A DNA stretch of 64,000 bases from Robertmurraya dakarensis (lineage in GTDB: Bacteria; Bacillota; Bacilli; Bacillales; Cytobacillaceae): positions 2,811,279 to 2,875,278 of the forward strand of contig NZ_LT707409.1 of assembly GCF_900156875.1 (NCBI RefSeq), written 5' to 3'. The position numbers and the translations under genes are program-made. Below are positions 23,310-35,320 of the stretch, one piece after another. Position 1 is the first letter of the stretch, and every line of letters starts with the position of its first letter. The notes below the pieces were generated by a model that made no database searches, was not told the origin of the DNA, and saw only the letters and a program-made list of their open reading frames with translations.

Positions 23310-24674
23310 CAGGCGGTTCATTTCAACTGCATATTCCATTGGAAGTTCTTTCGTAAATGGTTCAATGAAGCCCATTACGATCATTTCTGTTGCTTCTTGC
23401 TCAGAAACACCACGGCTCATTAGATAGAATAATTGTTCTTCAGATACTTTTGAAACCTTAGCTTCATGTTCAAGTGAGATATTATCGTTAAGGATCTCAT
23501 TGTAAGGGATTGTATCTGATGTAGATTTATTATCCATAATCAGTGTATCGCACTCGATATTAGAACGAGCTCCATCCGCTCTACGGCCAAAATGAACAAT
23601 ACCACGATATGTTACTTTACCGCCGTGTTTAGAGATTGATTTTGACACAATCGTTGAAGATGTGTTTGGCGCCAAATGAATCATTTTTGCACCTGCATCT
23701 TGGTGCTGTCCTTTACCTGCAATCGCGATAGAAAGCGTCAAACCACGAGCACCTTCACCTTTTAAGATTACGGCAGGATACTTCATCGTTAGTTTAGAAC
23801 CAATGTTACCATCAATCCATTCCATTGTCGCATTTTCTTCACAAACAGCACGCTTTGTAACAAGGTTGAATACATTGTTAGCCCAGTTTTGGATTGTTGT
23901 ATAACGGCAGTAAGCGCCTTTTTTAATAATAATTTCAACAACCGCACTGTGCAATGAGTTTGTTGTGTAAACAGGAGCCGTACAACCTTCAACATAGTGT
24001 ACATGTGCACCTTCATCAACAATGATTAATGTCCGTTCAAATTGTCCCATATTTTCTGAGTTGATACGGAAGTAAGCTTGTAATGGTGTATCTACTTTTA
24101 CACCTTTAGGAACGTAGATAAAAGATCCACCAGACCAAACAGCTGAGTTTAGTGCAGCAAACTTGTTATCCGTCGGAGGAATAACTTTTGCCCAATGCTC
24201 ACGGAAAATATCTTCGTTTTCTCTAAGTGCAGAGTCAGTATCCTTAAAGACAATCCCTAAATTTTCCAAGTCTTCCTGCATGTTATGATAAACAACTTCT
24301 GATTCGTACTGAGCAGATACACCCGCTAAATACTTTTGTTCCGCTTCCGGAATACCAAGCTTATCAAATGTCTGCTTAATTTCATCAGGAACTTCATCCC
24401 ATGAACGTTCTGTTTTTTCAGATGGTTTAACATAGTAGGTAATTTCATCAAAGTTTAATGAGTTTAAGTCTCCCCCCCATTGAGGCATTGGCATATTATA
24501 GAAATGTTCCAATGACTTTAGGCGGAAGTCGAGCATCCACTGAGGCTCCTGCTTCATTTTAGATATTTCTTCTACAATCTCACGTGTAAGACCACGTTTT
24601 GATCGGAAGATGGAAATATCTTTATCATGAAAGCCATATTTATAATCACCGATCTCAGGCGCTTTTTTTGCCAT
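23277..24674 (-). CDS. sufB: Fe-S cluster scaffold protein SufB
   Basis: A 465-aa SufB, the cluster-assembly scaffold that works with SufC and SufD. It is full length, with the characteristic [19 protein letters not shown] region, the [11 protein letters not shown] segment holding the conserved Cys, and the C-terminal [24 protein letters not shown] stretch. It is the last gene of sufCDSUB. GGAGG lies 9 nt before the ATG. The last 11 residues and stop are rebuilt by the integrative element, whose insertion leaves the protein unchanged in length. Confidence 0.97.
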   Translation of the reverse strand: MAKKAPEIGDYKYGFHDKDISIFRSKRGLTREIVEEISKMKQEPQWMLDFRLKSLEHFYNMPMPQWGGDLNSLNFDEITYYVKPSEKTERSWDEVPDEIKQTFDKLGIPEAEQKYLAGVSAQYESEVVYHNMQEDLENLGIVFKDTDSALRENEDIFREHWAKVIPPTDNKFAALNSAVWSGGSFIYVPKGVKVDTPLQAYFRINSENMGQFERTLIIVDEGAHVHYVEGCTAPVYTTNSLHSAVVEIIIKKGAYCRYTTIQNWANNVFNLVTKRAVCEENATMEWIDGNIGSKLTMKYPAVILKGEGARGLTLSIAIAGKGQHQDAGAKMIHLAPNTSSTIVSKSISKHGGKVTYRGIVHFGRRADGARSNIECDTLIMDNKSTSDTIPYNEILNDNISLEHEAKVSKVSEEQLFYLMSRGVSEQEATEMIVMGFIEPFTKELPMEYAVEMNRLIKFEMEGSIG

Positions 24675-24729
24675 CGTCGTATTCCTCCATTCTTAAAGTG
24701 ACAGGGGATTATCTCCCCTTATCACTTTA

Positions 24730-27699
<2,970 letters not shown>

Positions 27700-27716
27700 G
27701 AGTATCCTCCTAACGC

Positions 27717-28502
27717 TTATGCTTCTTGCCCAACGGTTTCGTCTTCAATACCAAGCTCTTTCTTAATCCAATCGTATCCTTCAGCTTCTAAGCGCTGTGC
27801 AAGCTCTGGTCCGCCGGATTTCACAATACGTCCTTGCATCATCACATGGACATGGTCAGGAGTAATATAATTTAATAGACGTTGATAGTGAGTGATGATT
27901 AAGCATCCAAACTCTTCATTGCGCATTTCATTGATTCCTTTTGAAACAACCTTTAATGCGTCGATGTCAAGACCAGAGTCAATTTCATCAAGGATTGCAA
28001 ATTTAGGTTCAATCATCATTAATTGAAGAATTTCATTGCGTTTCTTCTCCCCGCCAGAGAACCCTTCATTTAAATAACGCTGCGCCATATCTGGGTCCAT
28101 TTCTAGGAACTCCATTTTTTCATCCATTTTGCGGATGAATTTCATTAGGGAGATTTCATCTCCTTCTTCACGGCGGCTATTGATTGCTGAACGTAAGAAG
28201 TCTGCATTTGTGACACCAGTGATTTCACTTGGATACTGCATTGCTAAGAATAGACCAGCACGTGCACGTTCATCTACTTCCATTTCAAGAACGTCTTCAC
28301 CATCAAGTGTAACGCTTCCAGATGTTACTTCATATTTTGGATGACCCATAATAGCAGATGATAAAGTTGACTTACCAGTACCGTTTGGTCCCATGATCGC
28401 GTGGATTTCTCCGCCTTTTATTTCAAGGTTAACACCTTTTAGTATCTCTTTATCTTCAATAGAAACATGAAGATCCTTAATTGTTAAAGTAGATCCAGCC
28501 AT
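27717..28502 (-). CDS. sufC: SufC, ABC-type ATPase of the SufBCD complex
   Basis: A 261-aa cytosolic ATPase with Walker A GPNGTGKST at residues 38-46, the SufC-type signature NEGFSGGEKKRNEI, Walker B AILDEIDSGLDID and a switch His in LIITHYQRLL. First gene of the suf operon, expressed from the promoter at 28586-28614 with GGAGG before the ATG. Confidence 0.97.
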   Translation of the reverse strand: MAGSTLTIKDLHVSIEDKEILKGVNLEIKGGEIHAIMGPNGTGKSTLSSAIMGHPKYEVTSGSVTLDGEDVLEMEVDERARAGLFLAMQYPSEITGVTNADFLRSAINSRREEGDEISLMKFIRKMDEKMEFLEMDPDMAQRYLNEGFSGGEKKRNEILQLMMIEPKFAILDEIDSGLDIDALKVVSKGINEMRNEEFGCLIITHYQRLLNYITPDHVHVMMQGRIVKSGGPELAQRLEAEGYDWIKKELGIEDETVGQEA

Positions 28503-28585
28503 ATTTAAATACCTCCATAATTATAAAAAAGTTATGATCTTGTTGAATTAAGTAAAAACTCTATTCTCATTTTATTCTCATTACA

Positions 28586-28614
28586 ATCTTATAACAAATG
28601 AAATGTGATAGCAA
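28586..28614 (-). promoter_or_regulatory. Sigma-A promoter of the suf operon
   Basis: Minus strand TTGCTA, 17 bp, TAAGAT. Transcription would start about 75 nt upstream of sufC. The first transcribed bases hold two direct ATGAGAAT copies of unknown meaning. Confidence 0.65.
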
Positions 28615-28710
28615 CTCTTTAGCAGGGTTTAATCATATTAAAATAAATGAATAATTTTTATTGTTAAAGTAAATACTCCTTTATTTTTCAGTCTTTTCTG
28701 ATAACTATCT

Positions 28711-28731
28711 TATTCTGTTCTGTACAGAATA
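28711..28731. promoter_or_regulatory. Palindromic operator-like site upstream of the suf promoter
   Basis: TATTCTG-ttc-TGTACAGAATA contains the perfect 12-bp palindrome TTCTGTACAGAA. It lies about 100 bp upstream of the suf promoter. Its left part closely resembles the ATTCTGTTCGTACAG stretch before opuAA (46590-46604). The bound protein is unknown. Confidence 0.45.
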
Positions 28732-28831
28732 GCTCGTCTACTATATTTTTTCCTTTTGTATTTATTGTATGTATGAAGCTCTAAATGAGAATGAAGCTAG
28801 GCTTGTTGATAAAGACCTTCTTCATTATAAC

Positions 28832-28873
28832 AAAAAAACCAATGCCTCTGTCAGCATTGGTTTCCATTTTTTT
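28832..28873. terminator. Bidirectional terminator after the 49-codon gene
   Basis: AAACCAATGC / GCATTGGTTT stem with an 8-nt loop, with an A run on the left (T run for minus-strand transcripts) and a T run on the right. It begins five bases beyond the stop codon of the small gene at 28878-29027, which is good evidence that that gene is transcribed. Confidence 0.85.
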
Positions 28874-28877
28874 AAAA

Positions 28878-29027
28878 TTATGATCCTCTATATAGATGCT
28901 TGCGAACCAAATCGGCTACAAGCCTCTGACATTGTAAATAATTCTCCTGGCGCCTTTTCTCGACCCGCATTCTTTCTTCATGCTTTCGACTATAAGTTGC
29001 ATAGTTAATCTTATGTGATCCCTGCAT
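28878..29027 (-). CDS. Small basic protein of unknown function (49 aa)
   Basis: A short ORF with GGAG six bases before its ATG and a strong terminator immediately after its TAA. The product is very basic (many Arg, Lys and His), with a likely single amphipathic helix in RMRVEKRRQENYLQCQRLVADLVRKHLY and one Cys. In-frame codons continue upstream to another ATG (29039), but its ribosome binding site is poor. I do not recognise a family. It lies between the suf operon and metQ on the same strand as both. Confidence 0.62.
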   Translation of the reverse strand: MQGSHKINYATYSRKHEERMRVEKRRQENYLQCQRLVADLVRKHLYRGS

Positions 29028-29350
29028 GGCTTTCTCCATATCACTCGTATAATTCAGATTTAACTGACTGATAAGAACCCTTCCCTTCAGTTTTCAACAT
29101 TCACAAGGCAACAACGATTATGTAAGATATTTTAACAAGTTTATTTCTAATCTACAAAGCTGAAAATTCGGAATATATCCTCGTGAAGTTTGTTGTCAGC
29201 TTGTAGGAAGAAGTACACCGTATATATACTTACAATTATGGCGGATTACTTTATTATCATACGAAAGACTGTGATTAGACAAAACAAATCAGCACATTTG
29301 ATGTAATAACTAAGCAGGATGGGCTCTTAGTTGGACGGAAAGTAAATGGT
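29028..29350. other. Intergenic stretch without a recognisable gene
   Basis: I see no coding frame, riboswitch or repeat of note here. It should hold the promoter of the small gene at 28878-29027; no convincing -35/-10 pair was found by eye. Confidence 0.4.
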
Positions 29351-29383
29351 AAAAAAACAGATATCCATTCGGATACCTGTTTA
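29351..29383 (-). terminator. Terminator after metQ
   Basis: Minus strand AAACAGgTATCC / GGATAtCTGTTTTTTT hairpin eight bases past the metQ stop. Confidence 0.87.
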
Positions 29384-29390
29384 TTCTGTC

Positions 29391-30254
29391 TTATTCAGTT
29401 ACCGGTACTACCGCACCTTCATATTTTTCTAAGATGAAGTTTTGGATTTCCTCTGAACGAAGCACCTCAACTAATGTCTTAATCGCTTCTTTATTTTCAT
29501 CTTCACTGCGTACAGCAATCACGTTGACATATGGAGAATCGCTTTCTTCGATTGCAATTGAATCTTCAAGCGGATTTAATCCAGCATCGATTGCATAGTT
29601 TGAGTTAATGAGTACAGCATCGCCTTCCCCATTGTTAAAGATCTGCGGAAGCAGTGATGCCTCATATTCTGTATCGAACTCTAAATTTTTAGGGTTTTCA
29701 ATGATATCATCTATCGTTGCAGTTGTTTTTTCAACTTCTTCATTCAATTTGATAAGACCTTCTTTTTCAAGCATGCTTAAAATGCGGCCATGGTCAGCAA
29801 CAGAGTTACTAATGATGATATGAGCGCCATCTGGAAGTTCATCTAAGCTCTTGTATTCTTGTGAATAAACACCGATTGGCTCAATATGAATACCGCCTGC
29901 ATTCACAAAGTCAAAACCATGTTCCGCAATTTGCCCTTCTAAATAAGGAATATGCTGGAAGTAGTTGGCATCTAAGTCGCCAGCTTCAAGTGCTTGGTTT
30001 GGCAGAACATAATCTTGGAAAGTTTCAATTTGTAATTCAATTCCTTTTTCTTCCAACAAAGACTTTGCTTCTTCTAAAATTTCAGCATGCGGTACGTTTG
30101 AAGCTCCCACTACTAATGTTGTTGTTTCTTCAGTAGCTGTATCTCCTTCTGCTTCTCCACCTTCTGTTGGTTCTTCCTCAGCATTTCCACCGCCACAAGC
30201 AGCGAGTAAAAGGACAAATGAAACTGCTAATAGTAAACTTAACCATTTTTTCAT
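29391..30254 (-). CDS. metQ: Methionine ABC transporter substrate-binding lipoprotein
   Basis: A 287-aa NlpA/MetQ-family lipoprotein. The signal peptide ends in the lipobox LLAAC with Cys20 as the lipidated residue; an acidic linker precedes the binding domain (NVPHAEILEEAK, DANYFQHIPYLE). It captures methionine for the MetN-MetP transporter. It is the last gene of the operon, 12 nt after the permease gene, and is controlled by the SAM riboswitch upstream of metN. Confidence 0.95.
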   Translation of the reverse strand: MKKWLSLLLAVSFVLLLAACGGGNAEEEPTEGGEAEGDTATEETTTLVVGASNVPHAEILEEAKSLLEEKGIELQIETFQDYVLPNQALEAGDLDANYFQHIPYLEGQIAEHGFDFVNAGGIHIEPIGVYSQEYKSLDELPDGAHIIISNSVADHGRILSMLEKEGLIKLNEEVEKTTATIDDIIENPKNLEFDTEYEASLLPQIFNNGEGDAVLINSNYAIDAGLNPLEDSIAIEESDSPYVNVIAVRSEDENKEAIKTLVEVLRSEEIQNFILEKYEGAVVPVTE

Positions 30255-30265
30255 GTTGAAAACTC

Positions 30266-30934
30266 CTATCTCTTGTCTAATTTATTTGTTATAACATCTC
30301 CAATAAATTGGAGGATAAAAACAATAATTAAGATAATAATTGTTGCCATAAGTACAACATCATTTCGGCTGCGCTGGAAACCTTCTAAATACGCTAAATT
30401 CCCTAAGCCGCCAGCACCGATAACCCCAGCCATTGCTGTATACCCTACAAGCGCAATAGCGGTAACAGTAATACCCGAAATAAGGGCAGGCATCGATTCT
30501 GGAAGCAGAACCTTCCATATAATGGTACTTGTTTTAGCTCCCATTGATTTGGCCGCCTCAATGACTCCTTTATCAATTTCTCTTAAACCAATCTCTACCA
30601 TTCTTGCATAAAATGGAGCAGAACCAATAATCAGTGCCGGCAAGGCAGCATTTTCTCCGATCATCGTTCCCATAATGGATTTTGTAAAAGGAATTAAAAG
30701 GACAATTAAGATAATAAATGGAATCGATCTAAAAATATTTACAATCGAACTGATGATTTTGTTAACAAATGCATTCTCCCAAATATTCCCTTTAGCTGTC
30801 AAAAAGAGTAATAAACCTAATATAAGTCCTAAAATAAATGTAGCAACAACTGAAACGCCTGTCATATAGAGAGTCTCAACCGTGGCTTCCCACATTTTAT
30901 CCCACTTTACATTTGGAAACAGCCCGTTAAGCAT
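30266..30934 (-). CDS. metP: Methionine ABC transporter permease
   Basis: A 222-aa permease with five hydrophobic segments and the MetI-type cytoplasmic EAA motif (EAAKSMGAKTSTIIWKVLLPES). The gene overlaps the end of metN by 8 nt. It corresponds to yusB/metP in B. subtilis and metI in Gram-negatives. Confidence 0.94.
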   Translation of the reverse strand: MLNGLFPNVKWDKMWEATVETLYMTGVSVVATFILGLILGLLLFLTAKGNIWENAFVNKIISSIVNIFRSIPFIILIVLLIPFTKSIMGTMIGENAALPALIIGSAPFYARMVEIGLREIDKGVIEAAKSMGAKTSTIIWKVLLPESMPALISGITVTAIALVGYTAMAGVIGAGGLGNLAYLEGFQRSRNDVVLMATIIILIIVFILQFIGDVITNKLDKR

Positions 30935-31952
30935 TTGTCATCACCTCCACTCCAACCTGCTGGGAATGGATATAATCGATCGCTTTTGTGATCTCATCAT
31001 CTGCACCATCAAGATGAATAAATAATGTTCCGTATGAGCCATTTTGCGTTTGTGAAATTTTCCCCTGCAGTATATTGACCGTGACGTTAAAGTTCCGTAT
31101 CAAGTTAGTAATAAGCGGCTGTTCAGCAGCCTCCCCAACAAAACCTAACTGAATGACTTTACCATTCGGAATATGCTCAAGAAGATGTTCAATTGTTTCC
31201 TTTGTTTCTTCAGGCTCTGTCACCTGCTGTACGAATCTCTTTGTGATCTCTTCTTGTGGATTTTTGAAAACATCCAGAACAGGCCCAAGTTCCACAACCT
31301 TTCCACCCTCCATCACAGCCACGCGATGACAAATCTTACGAATAACATGCATTTCATGTGTGATCAGAACAATCGTTAAGCCAAGACGTTTATTAATATC
31401 AACCAGTAGTTCTAGAATGGAATCGGTTGTTTGCGGGTCCAAAGCAGAGGTTGCTTCATCGCAGAGTAGAACCTTCGGGTTATTCGCCAGGGCTCTCGCA
31501 ATTCCCACTCTTTGTTTTTGTCCTCCACTTAGCTGGGACGGGTAAGAGTCCTCTCTTCCTTCAAGACCCACAAGCTTGATTAATTCGTCGACCCTTTTCA
31601 TTCGCTGACTTTTACCAATCCCAGCGATTTCTAAAGGAAAAGCAATATTTTCACGAACAGTTCTTGACCAAAGCAAGTTAAAATGCTGAAAAATCATACT
31701 GATTTCTTGTCTTGCTTTTCGTAACTCGCTGCCCTTAATCTTTGAAACAATTTTATCTGCTACTGTAACAGTCCCTTCAGTGGGAAGCTCCAGACCATTT
31801 AACATTCTAATCAGTGTACTCTTCCCGGCACCGCTGTACCCAATAACTCCAAAGATCTCTCCATCCTTGATCTCGATATTGACATTATCCACAGCCATGA
31901 CATTACCAGACTTCGATGAGTAGATCTTCTTAACATTTTTAATTGAAATCAC
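30927..31952 (-). CDS. metN: Methionine ABC transporter ATPase
   Basis: A 341-aa ATPase with Walker A GYSGAGKST (about residues 38-46), signature LSGGQKQRVGIARAL, Walker B LLCDEATSALDP and a C-terminal regulatory NIL domain (about residues 265-341) that binds methionine for trans-inhibition. I start it at GTG 31952, 8 nt after GAGGGG; the GTG nine bases further upstream is too close to that site. First gene of metNPQ, preceded by a SAM riboswitch. Confidence 0.94.
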   Translation of the reverse strand: MISIKNVKKIYSSKSGNVMAVDNVNIEIKDGEIFGVIGYSGAGKSTLIRMLNGLELPTEGTVTVADKIVSKIKGSELRKARQEISMIFQHFNLLWSRTVRENIAFPLEIAGIGKSQRMKRVDELIKLVGLEGREDSYPSQLSGGQKQRVGIARALANNPKVLLCDEATSALDPQTTDSILELLVDINKRLGLTIVLITHEMHVIRKICHRVAVMEGGKVVELGPVLDVFKNPQEEITKRFVQQVTEPEETKETIEHLLEHIPNGKVIQLGFVGEAAEQPLITNLIRNFNVTVNILQGKISQTQNGSYGTLFIHLDGADDEITKAIDYIHSQQVGVEVMTNA

Positions 31953-32038
31953 TATGTTCACCCCTCTAGATCCGAAGCAAAAACTACTATATAAAAGTTA
32001 TCTTTAACCAATTGATAAAAATCATTCAACCCGCCCGA

Positions 32039-32094
32039 ACTGTCCACACCAGAAAGACACTGTCCACGAACGGTACCAGGTACCTAAGGTACCT
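32039..32094. repeat. Cluster of short direct and inverted repeats before metN
   Basis: ACTGTCCAC occurs at 32039 and 32059, 20 bp apart, followed by GGTACC, AGGTACCT and AGGTACCT. It lies between the riboswitch terminator and the metN start, so it is part of the leader mRNA. It looks like a dispersed intergenic repeat of the kind common in Bacillus genomes. Confidence 0.45.
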
Positions 32095-32127
32095 AAAAAT
32101 GCCTTTCTGCGGATAAGCAGAAAGGCA
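32095..32127 (-). terminator. Intrinsic terminator of the metNPQ SAM riboswitch
   Basis: Minus strand TGCCTTTCTGC / GCAGAAAGGCA hairpin with loop TTATCC followed by a T tract. Confidence 0.88.
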
Positions 32128-32150
32128 CAAGTGTATGACTAAATCCCTTT

Positions 32151-32264
32151 CTCTCATCTGCCAAAGCTTTAGCTTTGCGTGAATTGGCACCGTTTCAATA
32201 AACATCTTTTATTGAAGGTTGCTGGGTTTCATCGGGCACATCCCTCCACCACTCTTGATAAGAG
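32151..32264 (-). promoter_or_regulatory. SAM-I riboswitch (S box) controlling metNPQ
   Basis: Minus strand shows the S-box core in order: CTCTTATCaaGAG, GGTGGAGGGA, GCCCgATGAAaCCC, aGCAACC, GGTGCcAATTC, GCAAAGC hairpin and the closing GATGAGAG that pairs with the 5' CTCTTATC. SAM binding should promote the downstream terminator and lower methionine uptake. Confidence 0.95.
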
Positions 32265-32308
32265 CAAACAATTATATAGTTGTAGTGTCGTTTTTTATCA
32301 CGAAAGCT

Positions 32309-32337
32309 ATCGTATCACGGAAGGATAGGTGTGTCAA
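32309..32337 (-). promoter_or_regulatory. Sigma-A promoter of metNPQ
   Basis: Minus strand TTGACA, 17 bp, TACGAT, about 45 bp upstream of the S-box aptamer. Confidence 0.7.
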
Positions 32338-32350
32338 CGAAAATAAGAGC

Positions 32351-33664
32351 TTATGCTTTAGCTGTTAAAGACGTTTTACCAGTAGCTTTTTCAATCGCTT
32401 GTTCAAGATCCTCAATCAAGTCCTCTACGTTCTCAATTCCAACAGAAATACGGATTAAATCCTCCGGAACTCCAGCTGCTTTTAAACCTTCTGCATCAAG
32501 CTGCTGGTGAGTTGTACTTGCAGGATGAATAATCAAACTCTTTGCATCCCCTACATTCGCAACATGTGCCCAAAGTTCAAGATTATTAATTAGTTTCGCA
32601 CCCGCTACACGGCCGCCATCAATACCAAATATAACTACAGAGCCAGCACCTTTTGGCAGATACTTGTCCGTCAACGCTCTGTCAGGGTGTTTTTCATCAC
32701 CTGGATAAGAAATCCAGTTAACAGCAGAATGATTATTTAAATAATCAATAATCACTTTTGTGTTTGCCACATGTTCTTTCATTCTGACATGAAGTGTTTC
32801 AAGTCCAAGAACAAGCTGGAATGCATTTTGCGGGCTAATTTGAGGTCCAATATCTCTCAAAAGCTGAACACGAGCTTTGGTAATATAAGCAACATTTCCT
32901 AACGCTTCACTGTAAACAATATTATTGTAGCTTGGGTCCGGCTCAATGAAACCAGGGAATTTTGGAGAATTCCAATCAAAGTTTCCTCCATCCACAATCA
33001 CTCCACCAAGTGTTGTCCCATTGCCGCACAGCCATTTTGTAGCAGAATGGATCACAATATCTGCCCCAAATTCAATTGGTCTGCACAAGTATGGTGTTGC
33101 AAAAGTATTATCGATAATGAGCGGCACTCCTGCTTCATGAGCAATATCAGCCACCTTTTCAATATCTAATATTCGCAAGCTTGGGTTACCGATTGTTTCA
33201 GCAAAAAGCGCTTTTGTTTTATCAGTAATCGCCGCTTTGAAATTCTCTGGATCAGTCGCATCTACAAATTTGACATTAATTCCGTATTTTGGAAGAGTAA
33301 CAGCAAATAGATTATATGTACCGCCATATAAATTACTTGCAGCGACAATTTCATCTCCTGCACCGGCTAAGTTTAGGATCGACATCGTGATCGCTGACAT
33401 TCCGCTTGATAGTGCTAAAGCACCGACTCCACCTTCTAAAAGAGCCATTCTTTCTTCAAAAACAGATACCGTTGGGTTGTGAATACGAGTATAAATATAG
33501 CCTGGTTCTTTTAATCCAAACAGGTTTGCAGCATGTTCCGTATCTCTAAATTGATAAGCATTATTTTGGTAAATCGGAACAGCTCTAGCTCCTGTTACTG
33601 GATCAGGATTTAATCCGCCATGAACACCTAATGTCTCTAAACGATAATTTTTCTTCTCACTCAT
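32351..33664 (-). CDS. metY: O-acetylhomoserine sulfhydrylase / homocysteine synthase
   Basis: A 437-aa PLP enzyme of the Cys/Met metabolism family in the long MetY branch (LETLGVHGGLNPDPVTGARAVPIYQ N-terminus; IGNPSLRILDIEKVAD). The PLP lysine is Lys210 in IHSATKWLCGNGTT. It makes homocysteine from O-acetylhomoserine and sulfide. The gene has its own SAM riboswitch, so biosynthesis and uptake of methionine are repressed together. Confidence 0.93.
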   Translation of the reverse strand: MSEKKNYRLETLGVHGGLNPDPVTGARAVPIYQNNAYQFRDTEHAANLFGLKEPGYIYTRIHNPTVSVFEERMALLEGGVGALALSSGMSAITMSILNLAGAGDEIVAASNLYGGTYNLFAVTLPKYGINVKFVDATDPENFKAAITDKTKALFAETIGNPSLRILDIEKVADIAHEAGVPLIIDNTFATPYLCRPIEFGADIVIHSATKWLCGNGTTLGGVIVDGGNFDWNSPKFPGFIEPDPSYNNIVYSEALGNVAYITKARVQLLRDIGPQISPQNAFQLVLGLETLHVRMKEHVANTKVIIDYLNNHSAVNWISYPGDEKHPDRALTDKYLPKGAGSVVIFGIDGGRVAGAKLINNLELWAHVANVGDAKSLIIHPASTTHQQLDAEGLKAAGVPEDLIRISVGIENVEDLIEDLEQAIEKATGKTSLTAKA

Positions 33665-33692
33665 TTGTTTTCCACTCCCTTTAATTTAAAAT

Positions 33693-33726
33693 AAAAAACC
33701 CCGCTTCTATTAAGAAGAGGGGGATT
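33693..33726 (-). terminator. Intrinsic terminator of the metY SAM riboswitch
   Basis: Minus strand CCCC-t-CTTCT / AGAAG-c-GGGG hairpin with loop TAAT followed by TTTTTT. Confidence 0.85.
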
Positions 33727-33739
33727 ATGATCGACTCTC

Positions 33740-33840
33740 TTCTTATCTACCAGAGAATATCTCTGCAGGATTTAGCACCGTGTAAAAAAACCGGTTGCCG
33801 GGTTTCATAGGGCCAGTCCCTCCACCACTCATGATAAGAA
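33740..33840 (-). promoter_or_regulatory. SAM-I riboswitch (S box) controlling metY
   Basis: Minus strand TTCTTATCaTGAG, GGTGGAGGGA, GGCCCtATGAAACCC, GGCAACC, GGTGCtAAATCC, GCAGAG and the closing GATAAGAA. The core blocks match those of the metN riboswitch. Confidence 0.95.
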
Positions 33841-33865
33841 CTATTCAATTATTAGTATTAGGGAA

Positions 33866-33895
33866 ATAGTATCATATAATTTTTTAAATAGTCAA
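33866..33895 (-). promoter_or_regulatory. Sigma-A promoter of metY
   Basis: Minus strand TTGACT, 18 bp, TACTAT; it overlaps the last codons of the upstream gene. Confidence 0.55.
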
Positions 33896-34324
33896 TACAT
33901 CTTCAGTAATTAGTCCATTTTTAACCGGCATAGCTAACTTAAATAAACTCTCTAAAAATAAGGATGTTCGGAAAGTTGATTCTACCAGAAGCAAATTTCG
34001 CCTTTTTGCCTCCCGCAGCTTTATTTCACCCAATAAAAGAGATGATAAAACTTCCTGGTCTCCATTAATTTTCACATTAATCCTTTTATCCACCTTATTA
34101 ACTATGGAAAGTGTCTCATCCTCGACCACTAAAAACAGCAACTCTTGTCCGCTTTTTATTTCGACAGTGATGCATACGTCTTTTAGTAATGATGATAGAT
34201 GCTTTCTCCTGTTCACTTCCTCGACAAACATTTCCATGAGTTTTCGCAAAAATGCCAACCCCCTTAACAATCCCTTTCCCAGTAAGTAATTCGTTTCTTT
34301 ATATGAGATTCCTTTTAAAATCAA
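33884..34324 (-). CDS. yusD: YusD-like protein, possible SCP2-type sterol-carrier fold
   Basis: A protein of up to 146 aa with no membrane segment. The middle part (VEIKSGQELLFLVVEDETLSIVNKVDKRINVKINGDQEVLSSLLLGEIKL) looks like an SCP2-like domain, which fits YusD by position between metNPQ/metY and yusE. The start is uncertain: TTG at 34324 has only a weak AGG upstream; an in-frame TTG about 75 nt downstream follows AAGGGGG. Function unknown. Confidence 0.65.
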   Translation of the reverse strand: MILKGISYKETNYLLGKGLLRGLAFLRKLMEMFVEEVNRRKHLSSLLKDVCITVEIKSGQELLFLVVEDETLSIVNKVDKRINVKINGDQEVLSSLLLGEIKLREAKRRNLLLVESTFRTSLFLESLFKLAMPVKNGLITEDVLTI

Positions 34325-34361
34325 TCGACAAGACCTGCATGGTTCCTGCCTCTTTCTTTAA

Positions 34362-34400
34362 CAAAAAAAGACAATGCTATCATTTTAAATAGCATTGTCT
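34362..34400 (-). terminator. Terminator after yusE
   Basis: Minus strand AGACAATGCTA / TAGCATTGTCT stem followed by TTTTTTTG. It ends the yusF-yusE transcript before the yusD-like gene. Confidence 0.87.
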
Positions 34401-34457
34401 GTCATTTCCCGAGAAATATGTTGGTTCCTAACATATTTCGCAAGAGATTGTGTAAAT

Positions 34458-34766
34458 TCAAGTCGAGTTTTTGACTGTTTCATATAGGAAGGGGACTGAC
34501 TGAAAAGCATAAATCTTCTTCTTTACCTGACCATTCCTGAATAAAAGAAGACAAGGTACACTTTCTATTTCCCAATCTGCTGCGTATTCAGGAATATAGT
34601 TTAAATCACATTTTCCCCATCGCACTTGTGGAACTAACTCCGCGACTATCGAAATCATTTTTCCGGCAACCTGACATGTTCCACATAAAGGTGTATAGAG
34701 ATATAACCAAGTATCCCCATCAGACTTAATGTTTTTCTCTATTTCCGGTTTTGACAATTCGTTCAT
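34458..34766 (-). CDS. yusE: Thioredoxin-like protein YusE
   Basis: A 102-aa thioredoxin-fold protein with the redox pair Cys28-Gly-Thr-Cys31 and the cis-Pro segment SVPCLLLFRNG. No signal peptide, so cytosolic. Probably a disulfide reductase with an unknown client. Six bases downstream of yusF. Confidence 0.9.
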   Translation of the reverse strand: MNELSKPEIEKNIKSDGDTWLYLYTPLCGTCQVAGKMISIVAELVPQVRWGKCDLNYIPEYAADWEIESVPCLLLFRNGQVKKKIYAFQSVPFLYETVKNST

Positions 34767-34772
34767 TACTAC

Positions 34773-35138
34773 TCACCCTCTATCTAAAAACTGGGTGTGT
34801 ACATCAATATTTGCTGCAAGAAGCACAGTCGCTAAATGGTTATCCGGTGCTGTAGCCACTTCGCGATACATCTTATCAATATAAAGGTGCTCTGCTTCAG
34901 GAAACTCTCTAATAAACTGCTTTCTTAGTTTTTCTCCTGCAGAATCCGCATCAACGAGAATGTACACATCCTTTCCGAATAAAGAGTCAATTAATTCATC
35001 AAGCCGTGCCAAGCTAATGGTACCATTTGTACAAATTATTTCAATATCTTCCGCTACGATGTTTTTTACTTTCCGTTTGTCACTGATTCCTTCGACGATA
35101 ATGATCTTTTCACCATGATCTACATTCATTTTTATCAC
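34773..35138 (-). CDS. yusF: TOPRIM-domain protein YusF
   Basis: A 121-aa stand-alone TOPRIM domain: the conserved Glu lies in IIIVEGISDKRKV and the DxD in YILVDADSAGEKLRKQF. Similar small TOPRIM proteins (OLD-TOPRIM/RNase M5-like) act on nucleic acids; the role of YusF is not known. Its GTGATAA region supplies the ribosome binding site before ATG at 35138. Confidence 0.9.
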   Translation of the reverse strand: MIKMNVDHGEKIIIVEGISDKRKVKNIVAEDIEIICTNGTISLARLDELIDSLFGKDVYILVDADSAGEKLRKQFIREFPEAEHLYIDKMYREVATAPDNHLATVLLAANIDVHTQFLDRG

Positions 35139-35286
35139 CTATGAACGGAGTAATAATGTTGCTTATATTATTCATATTCGATTTAGCGGCATAATTCTCC
35201 TGCATTTCACCCCTGATATTAGAAAAACACTAACATTGGCGGAATAGCACGCTTACCCTTTTGAAAGGTTACACGTTCTTAAGTAT

Positions 35287-35320
35287 AAAAATAAACAGCG
35301 ATTTCCACCGCTGTTTATTT
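35287..35320 (-). terminator. Terminator after yusG
   Basis: AAATAAACAGCG / CGCTGTTTATTT stem right at the yusG stop codon, followed on the minus strand by TATTTTTA. Confidence 0.8.

Noticed and set aside
28769-29008. 79-aa ORF on the plus strand
   Set aside because: It crosses a strong terminator and is antisense to the better-supported 49-codon gene.
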